From NCBI RefSeq assembly GCF_003932855.1, contig NZ_RQYZ01000020.1, positions 1 through 40,144 of the forward strand: a stretch of 40,144 nucleotides of DNA, given 5' to 3'. The notes under the pieces are model-generated. The model searched no databases and was not told where the DNA came from. It worked only from the letters and a program-made list of their open reading frames with translations. Positions 17,065-25,782 of this stretch are shown piece after piece. Made by a program: the position numbers and the translations under genes. This DNA is from Tessaracoccus sp. OH4464_COT-324 (lineage in GTDB: Bacteria; Actinomycetota; Actinomycetes; Propionibacteriales; Propionibacteriaceae). The stretch's first letter is position 1; every line of letters starts with the position of its first letter.

Positions 17065-19688
17065 GACCGGAAGCTATCCGCGGTGGCCGTCCGGTGGGGT
17101 GGGCGCTGCTGCTCACCCTGCTGCTCGTGCCTATTCTTGGGGCCGCAACGTTGCTGGGAATGATCCGGCCAGATCGATGGAACGCCAACGCGGCAATCGT
17201 GAATCTTGACCAGGGCACCCACGTCCAGGGCCAATTCGTGCCGATGGGGCGCCAGCTGGGCGCCGAGATGATGGCCTACCAGCCGAGCAACATCTCCTGG
17301 GAACTGGCCGACGCGGCCAGCGGCGCCGAAGGCTTGAGCAGCGGCAAGTATGCCGTGGTGGTGACCATCCCCGCTGATTTCTCCCAGCGGGTGCTCTCCT
17401 TCTCTGCCGACGCCGACCAGGCCCGCCAGGCACGCATCATCGTGGCCACCAGCGCCAACGCCCCGACTCGCGACGCGACGGCCGCGCGCGAGGTGGCCGC
17501 CATCGCCCGCGAAGTACTGAACAGCAACCTGACCAGCGAATACCTGAAGAACGTTTACATCGGATTCAACCAGGTCGGCGAGCGCTTTGGCGAGATCGTC
17601 ACCGGCGCCGAGCGGCTGCGTGACGGCACCGGGCAGCTCGCCGACGGTGCCCAGCGCGCGGCGGACGGCACGGCACAGCTGGTGGATGGCCTCGATCAGC
17701 TGATCGCAGGCGGGGATCAGCTCGTCGTCGGCGGCTCCCAGCTCACCGGGGGCGGCCAGCAGCTGGTGGTTGGGGCGCGCCAACTGGCCGACGGCGTCGG
17801 CAAACTGGACGGCGGCACGAACCTGTTCGCGGCCCAGTTGCCCAAGTTGGTCGCGGGGGTTGGGCAGCTCGCCGATGGCGCCGAGCGGCTCCTGCCGGGG
17901 GTGAGTGAGTACGCGCAGGCCGTACCCAGCGTCCTCGACGGCGTGGACCAGCTGCGCGACGGGCTCGACCGGGCGGCGAGCGGCCTGAGCGGGGCCGACG
18001 CCGAGCGGATCGGACAGCTGGTGGCCGGGGCGCAGCAGCTCGCCGAGGGCGCCCGCCAGCTGGCCGACGGGCTGGACCAGCTCGTCGTCGGGCTGGAGCC
18101 TCTGGAGAGGCTCTTGAGTGATGACTTGATCCGTTCCGTGGAGACGCTGGCCGGGCAGGTTTCGCAGCTAGGTGGGCAGATCGTCGCTCTCGACGGACGG
18201 CTGGCGGGCTACGCGGACGGGTCGCGCCCGGTGCCGGATGAGGTGCTGGAGCTGGCCGAAGGGCTGAAGAACGCCTACGTGTGCCCGGTGCCGGACGAGG
18301 AACTGTGCAAACAGCTGCGCGCGGCCTATGCCCAAGGGGTGGACGACGCGACGATCAAGGCCTTCCGGCAGGTGGCGAGGCAGGCCAGCGCTTGGCTGCG
18401 CCAGGTGGATCCGGTGACCGGGAAGACCTATCTGGAGCTGGCCCGCGAGGTGAGCGACTCCGCGAATCTGGAGCCCATCGTCGATAGTTTGCGGCGGGCG
18501 CAGGGGCTGTTCGACGGTGTGCGCCGGCTGCGCGACGGGGCGCATGGTCTGGCCGATGGCAGCCGCCAGTTGGCGGACGGGGTGCAGCAGTTGGCGCAGC
18601 TGCCGGGGCAGTTGGGGGAGTTGCGCGACGGCTTGACGAAGCTGAGCGACGGCGCGAGGGAGCTCGGCACGAGGGCGGCCCCCCTGCGCGAGGGCGGAGC
18701 TCAGCTGGCGGAGGGGGCCACCGGCCTGCTGGATGGGGTGCGGGTGTTGAACACCCAGGTGCAGGGGCTGCCCGCCGGGGCCGAGCAGCTGGCCGACGCC
18801 ACCGGAAGGCTCGCGACGGGGGCGAACCAGCTGGCGGACGGTGTTGGGCAGTTCCGCGACGGTGTCGGGGCCTACGTGGCGGGCGCTGCCGGGTTCGTGG
18901 GCGGTGTGCGGCAGGCGGCGGGCGGCGCTGGGACGCTGGCTGACGGGGTGGCTGAGCTCGCCGGGGGCGCGCGTGCTGTGGACGAGGGTGCGGAGGAGTT
19001 TGCGCGTCGGCTGGCCGAGGGCCGTGCGGAGCTGCCCAGCTATTCGGAGGTGGAGGCGGAGCGGCTCGCGGAGGTGGTGTCCAGCCCTGTCGGTGCGGAG
19101 CTGACGGGGCTCACCACCGGCCCGGCGGTGGCGCTGGTGCTGGTGGTGGCGCTGTGGGTGGGTGCGCTGGGTGTGAACACGGTGGCGCGCCCGGTGCCGA
19201 GCGACGTGGTGTCGTCTCGGGCGTCCAGTTTGCGGTTGTGGCTGCGCACGCTCGGGCTGCCGATGCTGTTGGGGGCGACGATGGGCGTCGCGCTCGGTCT
19301 GCTCGGGGTGTGGCAGCTGTCGCCGACGGCGGGGGTGGCGGCCGGTTTCGTGGCGCTGCTCGCGCTGCTCGGGGTGGTGTTCATGCTGGTGCAGCACGCG
19401 CTGGTGGGCTGGTTTGGTTTCTTCGGCAGCGCGGCGTCGTTGCTGCTGCTTGCGGCGACGGTGGGGTTGGGGCTGAGCGCGGGCGCCCCGGGCTGGTTGG
19501 CGGCGGTGGCGAGCCTGTCGCCATTGCAGGGCGGCGTGTGGATCACGCGTTCGTGGCTGGCGGGCGCCGAGGTGCTGGCTCCCATCGTCGCGCTCTGCCT
19601 GGCCTGTGTGGTGTTCTGGCTGGCGTCGTGGGGCTCCATCGCCGCGCGTCGGCAGCTGACCCCGAAGCAGTTCGCCCGGCGCGGGTGA
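17061..19688 (+). CDS. YhgE/Pip-type membrane protein with QLADG-type repeats
   Basis: The product is 875 residues. One membrane helix lies near 13-37 and five to six helices lie in the last about 200 residues (ABC-2/YhgE pattern), with a very long extracytoplasmic part between. That part contains dozens of short repeats of the type Q-LADG and G-xQL-xG, which are typical of YhgE/Pip (phage infection protein) family members and form an elongated helical rod. The start is ATG 17061, sharing ATGA with the MMPL stop, behind ggagagggg; the longer open frame is not supported. Coupling to the MMPL gene suggests that they form one envelope export or lipid-handling unit. Family members have been linked to phage entry and to type VII effector export in Gram-positives; none of these roles can be proved here. 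Confidence 0.88.
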   Translation: MRPEAIRGGRPVGWALLLTLLLVPILGAATLLGMIRPDRWNANAAIVNLDQGTHVQGQFVPMGRQLGAEMMAYQPSNISWELADAASGAEGLSSGKYAVVVTIPADFSQRVLSFSADADQARQARIIVATSANAPTRDATAAREVAAIAREVLNSNLTSEYLKNVYIGFNQVGERFGEIVTGAERLRDGTGQLADGAQRAADGTAQLVDGLDQLIAGGDQLVVGGSQLTGGGQQLVVGARQLADGVGKLDGGTNLFAAQLPKLVAGVGQLADGAERLLPGVSEYAQAVPSVLDGVDQLRDGLDRAASGLSGADAERIGQLVAGAQQLAEGARQLADGLDQLVVGLEPLERLLSDDLIRSVETLAGQVSQLGGQIVALDGRLAGYADGSRPVPDEVLELAEGLKNAYVCPVPDEELCKQLRAAYAQGVDDATIKAFRQVARQASAWLRQVDPVTGKTYLELAREVSDSANLEPIVDSLRRAQGLFDGVRRLRDGAHGLADGSRQLADGVQQLAQLPGQLGELRDGLTKLSDGARELGTRAAPLREGGAQLAEGATGLLDGVRVLNTQVQGLPAGAEQLADATGRLATGANQLADGVGQFRDGVGAYVAGAAGFVGGVRQAAGGAGTLADGVAELAGGARAVDEGAEEFARRLAEGRAELPSYSEVEAERLAEVVSSPVGAELTGLTTGPAVALVLVVALWVGALGVNTVARPVPSDVVSSRASSLRLWLRTLGLPMLLGATMGVALGLLGVWQLSPTAGVAAGFVALLALLGVVFMLVQHALVGWFGFFGSAASLLLLAATVGLGLSAGAPGWLAAVASLSPLQGGVWITRSWLAGAEVLAPIVALCLACVVFWLASWGSIAARRQLTPKQFARRG

Positions 19689-19693
19689 CGGGC

Positions 19694-21034
19694 TTAGCCG
19701 ATCGGCGGGTTGGTGAAGCGTGAGTAGTGGCCCTGGAACAGGGCCTCGATGCGGCGGGTTTCGCCGTTTCGGTGTTTCAGGACGTGGAAGAAGGCTTGGC
19801 CGCGTTCCTCGTCGGAGGGGTCTTGGGTGTACAGCTCCGGCCGGTGCAGCATGATGACGATGTCGGCGTCTTGCTCGATGGAGCCGGATTCGCGCAGGTC
19901 GGAGAGCTGGGGGACGCCTTCCTTGCGCTGCTCGGCGTTTCGGGAGAGCTGGGAGAGGGCCACGACGGGGATCTCCAGCTCCTTGGCGAGCAGTTTGATC
20001 TGGCGGGAGAATTCGGAGACCTCCAGCTGCCGGGATTCCACCCGCTTGCCGGAGCTCATGAGCTGCAGGTAGTCGATGACGAGGAGCTGGAGGTTGTTGC
20101 GTTGTTTGAGGCGTCGAGCTTTGGCGCGAATCTCCATCATGGTGAGGTTTGGGGAGTCGTCGATGAAGAATGGCTTACTTTCCAGGGTGACGACTCTGTC
20201 GGTCAGGCGCTGCCAGTCTCTTTCCTCCATGCGCCCGGCGCCGCGGAGGCGATGCAGCAGGACGGAGGCCTCGGCGGAGAGCACTTTCATGACGATTTCG
20301 GTTCGGCTCATCTCAAGGGAGAAGAAGGCGGTGGTGAGGTTGTTCTGGATGGCGGCGGCGCGGCAGATGTCGAGCGCGAAGGTTGATTTGCCGACGGCGG
20401 GGCGGGCGGCGACGATGATCATCTGCCCGGGGTGGAGGCCGTTGGTGAGCCGGTCGAGTTCGGTGAAGCCGGTGGGAACACCTGCGAGCCCGTCGCCGGA
20501 GTTCTGGATGGTCTCCACCTCGTCGTAGGTGGCTTCGAGGAGTTCGCCGAGGGCCTTGTAGTCCTCGGAGGAGCGACGGTCGGTCACCTCGTAGAGGGTT
20601 TGTTGCGCTTCGTCGACGAGCTTGTCGACCTCGCCCTGGCCCTGGTATCCGATCTGGGCGATGCGGATGGAGGCGTTGACGAGCCGACGGAGGATGGCCT
20701 TGTCGCGCACGATTGAGGCGTGGTAGGCGGCGTTGGCGGCGATGGGCACGCTGGCGTGCAGGTCGTGCAGGTAGACGGGGCCGCCCACCTTTTGCAGCTC
20801 GCCCATGCGGGTGAGTTCGGCGGCGACGGTGATGGTGTCGGCGGGTTCGCCGCGGGTGAAGAGGGCGACGATGGCGTCGAAGATGATCTCGTGGTTGGGG
20901 CGGTAGAAGTCGGCGCCGCGGAGTACCTCGACTACCTCGGCGATGGCGTCCTTGCTCATGAGCATTGCGCCGAGCACGCTCTGCTCCGCCTCAAGGTCCT
21001 GTGGCGGTGCGGGCGCGTATCCGTTCTCTGCCAA
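19694..21034 (-). CDS. dnaB: Replicative DNA helicase
   Basis: The product is 446 residues and unwinds DNA at the replication fork as a hexamer. The N-terminal helical domain (about 10-115, EAEQSVLGAML) binds primase. The RecA-like ATPase domain follows with Walker A ARPAVGKST near residue 217, FFSLEMS, Walker B LLVIDYLQLM near 315, and the C-terminal QLSDLRESGSIEQDAD and HRNGET motifs. No intein interrupts it, unlike some mycobacterial dnaB genes. The start is TTG at 21034 with gaggagg four to five bases upstream, and MAENGYAPAPPQDLEAEQ fits the usual N-terminus. It ends six bases from the convergent YhgE-type gene. The upstream region contains several DnaA-box-like sites (see that entry). 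Confidence 0.95.
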   Translation of the reverse strand: MAENGYAPAPPQDLEAEQSVLGAMLMSKDAIAEVVEVLRGADFYRPNHEIIFDAIVALFTRGEPADTITVAAELTRMGELQKVGGPVYLHDLHASVPIAANAAYHASIVRDKAILRRLVNASIRIAQIGYQGQGEVDKLVDEAQQTLYEVTDRRSSEDYKALGELLEATYDEVETIQNSGDGLAGVPTGFTELDRLTNGLHPGQMIIVAARPAVGKSTFALDICRAAAIQNNLTTAFFSLEMSRTEIVMKVLSAEASVLLHRLRGAGRMEERDWQRLTDRVVTLESKPFFIDDSPNLTMMEIRAKARRLKQRNNLQLLVIDYLQLMSSGKRVESRQLEVSEFSRQIKLLAKELEIPVVALSQLSRNAEQRKEGVPQLSDLRESGSIEQDADIVIMLHRPELYTQDPSDEERGQAFFHVLKHRNGETRRIEALFQGHYSRFTNPPIG

Positions 21035-21566
21035 GTCAACCTCCTCGTGCTCCTCGCGGGTCCGGCGCAGTGGCTTAGCGTAGTCACACTACCTGAGGAG
21101 AGATAAGAAAATCTCAGGAATGCTGTGGAAAACCTTGGGGATAGCTTGTGGATAATCTGTTGAAAACTATCGGTGGTTGGCGCGGATGCTGTGGATTATG
21201 TGGCGTGTCTAGGGCGGTTGTTCGTTATCGAATCGTTATAAAACTCTTTGAGTGGGGTCCTTATCGCAAGTCGACGGCGGCTCTCGCCGGGTGGAGAACG
21301 CGGCTCCTTCCCCTTGGTCAATGCGCCAAACGACGCATAAGAAAGCTGCTGACTAGGCATTATGTTCAGGGGTTGCGTTTCGGGGTCGTCGCGAGACGCC
21401 TGCCGTGGCGGGCGGGGTGAGGAACCTGTCTCGCCTGGGATGAGGTGTCGTCGCTCGGGGTGAAAGTTTTCCACAGGGGGTGTGGAAATGCTGTGGGCAT
21501 TTGTTCTCCACCGGTCCAGAACTACGGTGTTTGCCTGAGTGAGTCGAATCCTCAGCCGCCTCCGGT
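21035..21566. promoter_or_regulatory. Intergenic region with a cluster of DnaA-box-like sites upstream of dnaB
   Basis: This stretch between dnaB and the copper operon has no convincing gene. It is lower in GC than its surroundings and contains at least five 9-mers close to the DnaA box TTATCCACA: TGTGGAAAA (21124-21132), TGTGGATAA (21147-21155, exact reverse complement of the consensus), TGTGGATTA (21190-21198), TTTTCCACA (21467-21475) and TGTGGAAAT (21481-21489). Short AT-rich segments (for example 21228-21247) lie between them. The sites may let DnaA act on dnaB transcription, or form a DnaA-titration or secondary origin element. The main oriC normally sits beside dnaA, which is not in this window. 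Confidence 0.5.
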
Positions 21567-21585
21567 GATACCCTGTAGGGGTATC
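21567..21585 (+). promoter_or_regulatory. CsoR operator
   Basis: A perfect palindrome, gataccc - tgtag - gggtatc (7-bp arms), lies 19 bases before the csoR start. It fits the GC-rich inverted repeat bordered by TA/AT that copper-free CsoR binds in other actinobacteria. It therefore probably mediates autoregulated, copper-inducible expression of csoR-copZ-copA. Confidence 0.75.
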
Positions 21586-21603
21586 TCGGGAGGAGGGGAA
21601 ATC

Positions 21604-21888
21604 ATGGCGGTTCACGGCTACAGCGACGACAAGGCCAGCCACCTGCGGCGCCTCAAGCTCATTGAGGGCCAGGCCCGCGGCATCGCCCGCATGGTGGAGC
21701 AGGACGAGTACTGCATCGACATCCTCACCCAGATCAGCGCCGTCCAGGCCGCGCTTCGGGCGGTCTCGCTTGGGCTGCTCGAAGCGCACCTGGGGCACTG
21801 CGTCGCGCAGGCCATCCAGCACGGCGGCGCGGAGGCCGAGGAGAAGCTGGCGGAGGCCACGGCGGCCATCCGACGAATCGCCCGGTGA
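21604..21888 (+). CDS. csoR: Copper-sensing transcriptional repressor
   Basis: The product is 94 residues of the CsoR/RcnR all-helical family. The Cu(I) ligand set is complete: C37 (EYCID), H62 and C66 (AHLGHC), matching C36, H61 and C65 of M. tuberculosis CsoR. Basic residues in the first helix (HLRRLKLIEGQARGIARM) form the DNA-contacting face. The start is ATG 21604 with ggaggagg upstream; the longer open frame would run through the operator and is rejected. It is the first gene of the copper operon; binding of Cu(I) should release the operator at 21567-21585 and switch on the chaperone and the ATPase. Confidence 0.93.
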   Translation: MAVHGYSDDKASHLRRLKLIEGQARGIARMVEQDEYCIDILTQISAVQAALRAVSLGLLEAHLGHCVAQAIQHGGAEAEEKLAEATAAIRRIAR

Positions 21889-21925
21889 CCAACCAAAACA
21901 ACAGCCAACCCAAGAAGGAGAAAAC

Positions 21926-22135
21926 ATGGAAACCAAGTACATCGTCAGCGGCATGACCTGCGGGCACTGCACCAATCACGTGACCGAGGAGGTGAGCCAG
22001 ATCGTCGGGGTGGAGCAGGTCAACGTGCAGCTGGACGGCGGCGTGATGACCATCAAATCCAGCGCGCGCATCCCGCTCGACGCCGTGATCGAGGCGGTCA
22101 AGGAAGCGGGCGACTACACCGTCGTCGAGGCCTGA
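21926..22135 (+). CDS. copZ: Copper chaperone
   Basis: This is a 69-residue heavy-metal-associated (HMA) domain with ferredoxin-like fold. The Cu(I) site is MTCGHC at residues 10-15, preceded by a beta strand and followed by a helix, as in CopZ. It carries Cu(I) in the cytoplasm to the ATPase encoded next, whose own N-terminal HMA domain has MTCASC. The start is ATG 21926 behind agaaggag. It lies 37 bases after csoR and 49 before copA, within one operon. Confidence 0.92.
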   Translation: METKYIVSGMTCGHCTNHVTEEVSQIVGVEQVNVQLDGGVMTIKSSARIPLDAVIEAVKEAGDYTVVEA

Positions 22136-22184
22136 TCCCGCAGGGAGAGACGCAACCCGCCAAGCCCTGTTAGCTAGGAGCGCC

Positions 22185-24356
22185 ATGCTGCTGCAACTCG
22201 ACATCCAGGGGATGACCTGCGCGTCCTGCGCGGCCCGGATTGAGAAGAAGCTGAACAAAGTTGCCGGCGTCGAGGCCAGCGTGAACTACGCCACCGAGCG
22301 CGCCACGATCGAGGCCCCCGACGGCTGCACGCCCGACGACCTCATCGCGGTCGTCGAGGGGGCCGGATACGGGGCGAGCCTGCCGCAGCCGGACGCCCCG
22401 GAGCACGACGAGGCCGCCGAGTTGCGCGGCCGCATGCTGCTGTCCTTCGCGTTCGCGCTGCCGGTGATCGCGGTGTCGATGGTGCCGCAACTCCAGTTCC
22501 CCGGCTGGCAGTGGGCGTCGCTCGTGGCCGCGTTGGTCGTGGTGCTGTGGTGCGGACGCGGCTTCCACGCGGCGATGCTTACCAACCTGCGCCACGGAGC
22601 CACGACGATGGACACCCTCGTCTCGCTCGGCACCCTGACCGCGCTCGGCTGGTCCATCGTCGCGCTGCTGTTCGGGCATGCGGGCCGCATCGGCATGACC
22701 CACGGCTTCGAGTGGGGGCTGAGCCGCCAGGATGCGCTCGGCTTCGTCTACTTCGAGGCCGCAGTAGGCATCGTGTCGTTCCTGCTGCTCGGGCGCTACA
22801 TCGAGGCCCGCGCCAAGCGAGAATCGGGCCGGGCGATGCGGGCCCTGCTGGAGGTGGGGGCTAAACAGGCCACGCGGCTCACCGACGGGGCGGAGGTCAG
22901 CGTCGACGTGCGGCTGCTGAAGGTGGGCGACCACATCGTCGTGAAGCCCGGCGAGAAGGTGGCCGCCGACGGAGTGGTGGTCGAGGGGCGTTCGGCCGTC
23001 GACCAGTCGATCATCACCGGCGAGTCGTTGCCGGTGGAGGTGGGGCCCGGCGCCGCCGTCGTGGGCGGGTCGGTCAACACCACGGGCCGGCTGGTGGTGC
23101 GCGCCTGCGCGGTGGGCGCGGATTCGCAGCTCGCCCAGATGGCTCGGCTGGTGGAGGAGGCGCAGGCGGGCAAGGCCGACGTGGCGCGGCTGGCCGACAA
23201 GGTGACCAGCTTCTTCGTGCCCGCGGTGCTGATCATCGCAGGGCTTGCGTTCGTCGGCCACCTGCTAGCCGGTGATGGGTTCACGTTTGCGCTCTCTGCC
23301 GGCATTGCGGTGCTGATCATCGCCTGCCCGTGCGCGCTGGGGCTCGCCACGCCGTCGGCGCTTATGGTGGGCACGGGGCGCGGAGCAGAGCTGGGCGTGG
23401 TGATCCGCGGGCCGCAGGTGCTGGAGCGGGCCCGCGCCGTGAGCGTGGTGCTGTTCGACAAGACCGGCACCCTGACCACGGGGCGGATGTCGGTGGCGCT
23501 CGTGGAGCCCAACGGGGTCCCCGCCGACGAGTTGCTGCGGGCGGCGGCCACCGTCGAGTCCGCCTCGGAACATCCGATCGCGGCGGCGCTGGCGGGCGAA
23601 ACCGGGGAGCTGGCGGACTTCGAGAATCTGCCCGGTTTGGGGGTGCGCGGCGTCGTCGACGGTGTGGAGACGTGGGCGGGCAGCCCCGCCCTGATCGCCC
23701 AGCTGGGCCACCGGCTGCCCGCGCGGCGCGGTGACGTGCTCGGCTCGGAGGTGTGGGTGGCCACGGCCGAGCGGGTGCTGGGGCGCATCGTCGTCGCGGA
23801 CACGCTGAAGCCGGACGCGGCGCAGGCCGTCGCGGAGCTGAAGAGGCTGGGGTTGAAGCCGGTGCTGCTTTCCGGCGACAACGAGGCCACGGCGCGCGCG
23901 ATCGCGGGGCAGGTGGGCATCGACGAGGTGCTCGCCGGGCGCTCTCCCGCGGGCAAGGTGCAGGTGGTGCGGGCCTTCCAGCAGGGAGGAGCGCAGGTGG
24001 CGATGGTGGGCGACGGGGTGAACGACGCGGCGGCGCTGGCGCAGGCCGACCTCGGGATCGCCGTGGGCACGGGCACCGACGCGGCGATTGAGTCGGGGGA
24101 CATCACGCTGATGAGGCATGACCTGCACGCCGTGGTGGATGCGGTACGGCTCTCCCGGGCTACGCTCAACAAGATCAAATGGAACCTGGTGTGGGCTTTT
24201 GGCTACAACACGTTGGCGATTCCGCTGGCCGCCCTGGGCTTCTTGACGCCGATGATCGCGGGCGCGGCGATGGCGTTCAGCTCGGTGTTCGTGGTGCTGA
24301 ACTCGCTGACGTTGAGCCTGTTCACGAGGTCGCAACCAAACAAGCTTCCTGAGTGA
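22185..24356 (+). CDS. copA: Cu(I)-exporting P1B-type ATPase
   Basis: The product is 723 residues. The N-terminal HMA domain has C12-x-x-C15 (MTCASC). The membrane part includes the transport motif C381-P-C383 in the sixth helix and the closing helices with YNTLAIP and [15 protein letters not shown] that mark copper type (P1B-1) pumps. The actuator loop has TGES near 279-282; the phosphorylation site is D425 in DKTGTLT; the nucleotide site includes SEHPIA, and [10 protein letters not shown] closes the P domain. All catalytic elements are present, so it should pump Cu(I) out of the cell. Co-transcription with csoR and copZ and the operator upstream indicate copper induction. The start is ATG 22185 behind agctaggag. 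Confidence 0.94.
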   Translation: MLLQLDIQGMTCASCAARIEKKLNKVAGVEASVNYATERATIEAPDGCTPDDLIAVVEGAGYGASLPQPDAPEHDEAAELRGRMLLSFAFALPVIAVSMVPQLQFPGWQWASLVAALVVVLWCGRGFHAAMLTNLRHGATTMDTLVSLGTLTALGWSIVALLFGHAGRIGMTHGFEWGLSRQDALGFVYFEAAVGIVSFLLLGRYIEARAKRESGRAMRALLEVGAKQATRLTDGAEVSVDVRLLKVGDHIVVKPGEKVAADGVVVEGRSAVDQSIITGESLPVEVGPGAAVVGGSVNTTGRLVVRACAVGADSQLAQMARLVEEAQAGKADVARLADKVTSFFVPAVLIIAGLAFVGHLLAGDGFTFALSAGIAVLIIACPCALGLATPSALMVGTGRGAELGVVIRGPQVLERARAVSVVLFDKTGTLTTGRMSVALVEPNGVPADELLRAAATVESASEHPIAAALAGETGELADFENLPGLGVRGVVDGVETWAGSPALIAQLGHRLPARRGDVLGSEVWVATAERVLGRIVVADTLKPDAAQAVAELKRLGLKPVLLSGDNEATARAIAGQVGIDEVLAGRSPAGKVQVVRAFQQGGAQVAMVGDGVNDAAALAQADLGIAVGTGTDAAIESGDITLMRHDLHAVVDAVRLSRATLNKIKWNLVWAFGYNTLAIPLAALGFLTPMIAGAAMAFSSVFVVLNSLTLSLFTRSQPNKLPE

Positions 24357-24451
24357 TTCTCAGGAACGGTTTGGGATTCTCTCAGTGGCGGGTTAGAGTG
24401 GTGGGGCGCCGGCCACCGTCGGGGCATAAGTCGAGCTCACTGAGGTTGATC

Positions 24452-25642
24452 TTGAAGAAGAAGCTGCTTTATCCCGTTGTCGCAGGCGTCGCCGCGCTGT
24501 CCCTCGTCGGTGGGACCGCTGCTGTCGTGGCGCTGGACACCAACGAGGTGACCCTGTCGGTTGACGGGGCCGCCGAAAGCGTTTCCACCCGCGAGGACAC
24601 CGTGGGCGCGCTGCTCGCCGAGCGGGGCATCACCGTCGGGGAACACGACGTGGTGCTGCCCGGCGCGGAGGCTGAGCTGGCAGACGGCCTGGAGATCGTC
24701 GTGGATTACGCCCGACCGCTGACCCTCACGCTGGATGGCGAGGAGCGGGTGATCTGGACCACCGGCAAGACCGTCGAGGAGGCGCTGGCCGCGTTGAAGC
24801 TCGGCGACGCTGACTCGAAGGTGTCCGCGTCGCGCTCCGCCGCCATCGGGCGAGAGGGCATGACCCTGGAGGTCGTCACCGCCAAAGACGTGAGCCTGGT
24901 GATAGCGGGCGAGAACAAGTCGGTGCGGATCGCTGGCACCGTCGGAGACGCGCTGGCCGCGGCCGGCGTGACGCTCGATGACGACGACGTGGTCACCCCC
25001 GCCGCCTCGGAGCTGCTGGCGCCTGGGATGGAGATCAAGGTGGTCAGCGTCGAGACTAAGGAATCGGCCAAGGAGGTGGAGATTCCGTTCGAGAAGAAGT
25101 CGGTGGAGTCCGAAGACCTCGACAAGGGCAAGAAGAAGGTCACCACGAAGGGCGTGGTGGGTCTCAAGAAGGAGACCTACTCCGAGATCTTCCACGACGG
25201 CCAGCTGGTGGAGACGAAGCTGCTGAACTCCCAGGTGGTGAAGGAACCGGTGGACGAGGTGACCACCGTCGGCACCCGGGAGAAGAAGAAGCCCGCTCCC
25301 GCGCCCGCAGCTCCGACGGAGGCCGATGACTCCGCTGGCAACGAGAATCTGACCCCCGCCACCGGAAACAGCTGCAAGGCCTCCTACTACTGGGATCCCC
25401 AGCCCACCGCCAACGGCGAGCGGTTCAACCCCAACGCGCTGACGGCGGCCCACAAGTCGCTGCCGTTCAACAGCCGGGTGAAGGTGACCAACCCGTCGAA
25501 TGGTAAGTCCGTTGTGGTGCGCATCAACGACCGCGGCCCTTACGTCGCGGGCCGCTGCCTCGATCTTTCGCGTGCCGCGATGGCGGCCATCGGGGGCACC
25601 AGCGCTGGCGTGATCACCGTCAACTGGGAAGTCATTGGCTGA
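24452..25642 (+). CDS. Cell-wall protein with DUF348, G5 and RlpA-like domains
   Basis: The product is about 396 residues. A basic start and one hydrophobic helix ([20 protein letters not shown]) act as signal or anchor. Three DUF348 units follow (from about residues 28, 90 and 150), then a G5 domain near 205-280 ([11 protein letters not shown]..., [10 protein letters not shown]), a Pro/Ala linker, and a C-terminal double-psi beta-barrel of the RlpA/3D type (about 305-396; [36 protein letters not shown]). The DUF348-G5 part is that of RpfB, but the resuscitation-promoting lysozyme-like domain is replaced by the barrel. A murein-binding or lytic transglycosylase role outside the cell is likely. 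Starts are non-standard: TTG 24452 with gagg six bases upstream, or TTG 24446; the frame is open back to 24353. Confidence 0.82.
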   Translation: MKKKLLYPVVAGVAALSLVGGTAAVVALDTNEVTLSVDGAAESVSTREDTVGALLAERGITVGEHDVVLPGAEAELADGLEIVVDYARPLTLTLDGEERVIWTTGKTVEEALAALKLGDADSKVSASRSAAIGREGMTLEVVTAKDVSLVIAGENKSVRIAGTVGDALAAAGVTLDDDDVVTPAASELLAPGMEIKVVSVETKESAKEVEIPFEKKSVESEDLDKGKKKVTTKGVVGLKKETYSEIFHDGQLVETKLLNSQVVKEPVDEVTTVGTREKKKPAPAPAAPTEADDSAGNENLTPATGNSCKASYYWDPQPTANGERFNPNALTAAHKSLPFNSRVKVTNPSNGKSVVVRINDRGPYVAGRCLDLSRAAMAAIGGTSAGVITVNWEVIG

Positions 25643-25658
25643 CCTGAGCGTAATCGTG

Positions 25659-25696
25659 CCGTGGCCCGGAGGGGAGTTTTTCCCTCCGGGCCACGG
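25659..25696 (+). terminator. Strong rho-independent terminator
   Basis: A perfect 15-bp stem (ccgtggcccggaggg at 25659-25673 and its complement at 25682-25696) has an 8-base loop gagttttt. It lies 16 bases after the stop of the RlpA-type gene and also faces the end of the convergent ABC permease, so it may act for both directions. Confidence 0.8.
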
Positions 25697-25782
25697 TGTT
25701 GTTCCGCCGGTGTCTGCTCCGGGGTGCGTCGCGGAAGTGCTCTTGGGGTGCTGTGGCCCGCAACGACTTTCGCAGCGTTTCC

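Noticed and set aside
19694-21034. Intein in dnaB
   Set aside because: The helicase motifs are contiguous and length is normal (446 residues).
21148-21420. 90-codon plus-strand frame upstream of csoR
   Set aside because: It starts within a DnaA-box-like site, is rich in Arg/Trp from random reading, and lacks a ribosome binding site.
21035-21603. Main chromosomal origin oriC
   Set aside because: DnaA-box-like sites are present, but dnaA and dnaN are not adjacent; kept only as a DnaA-related regulatory candidate.
22170-24335. Long minus-strand open frames opposite copA
   Set aside because: Composition-driven shadows; copA is complete on the plus strand.
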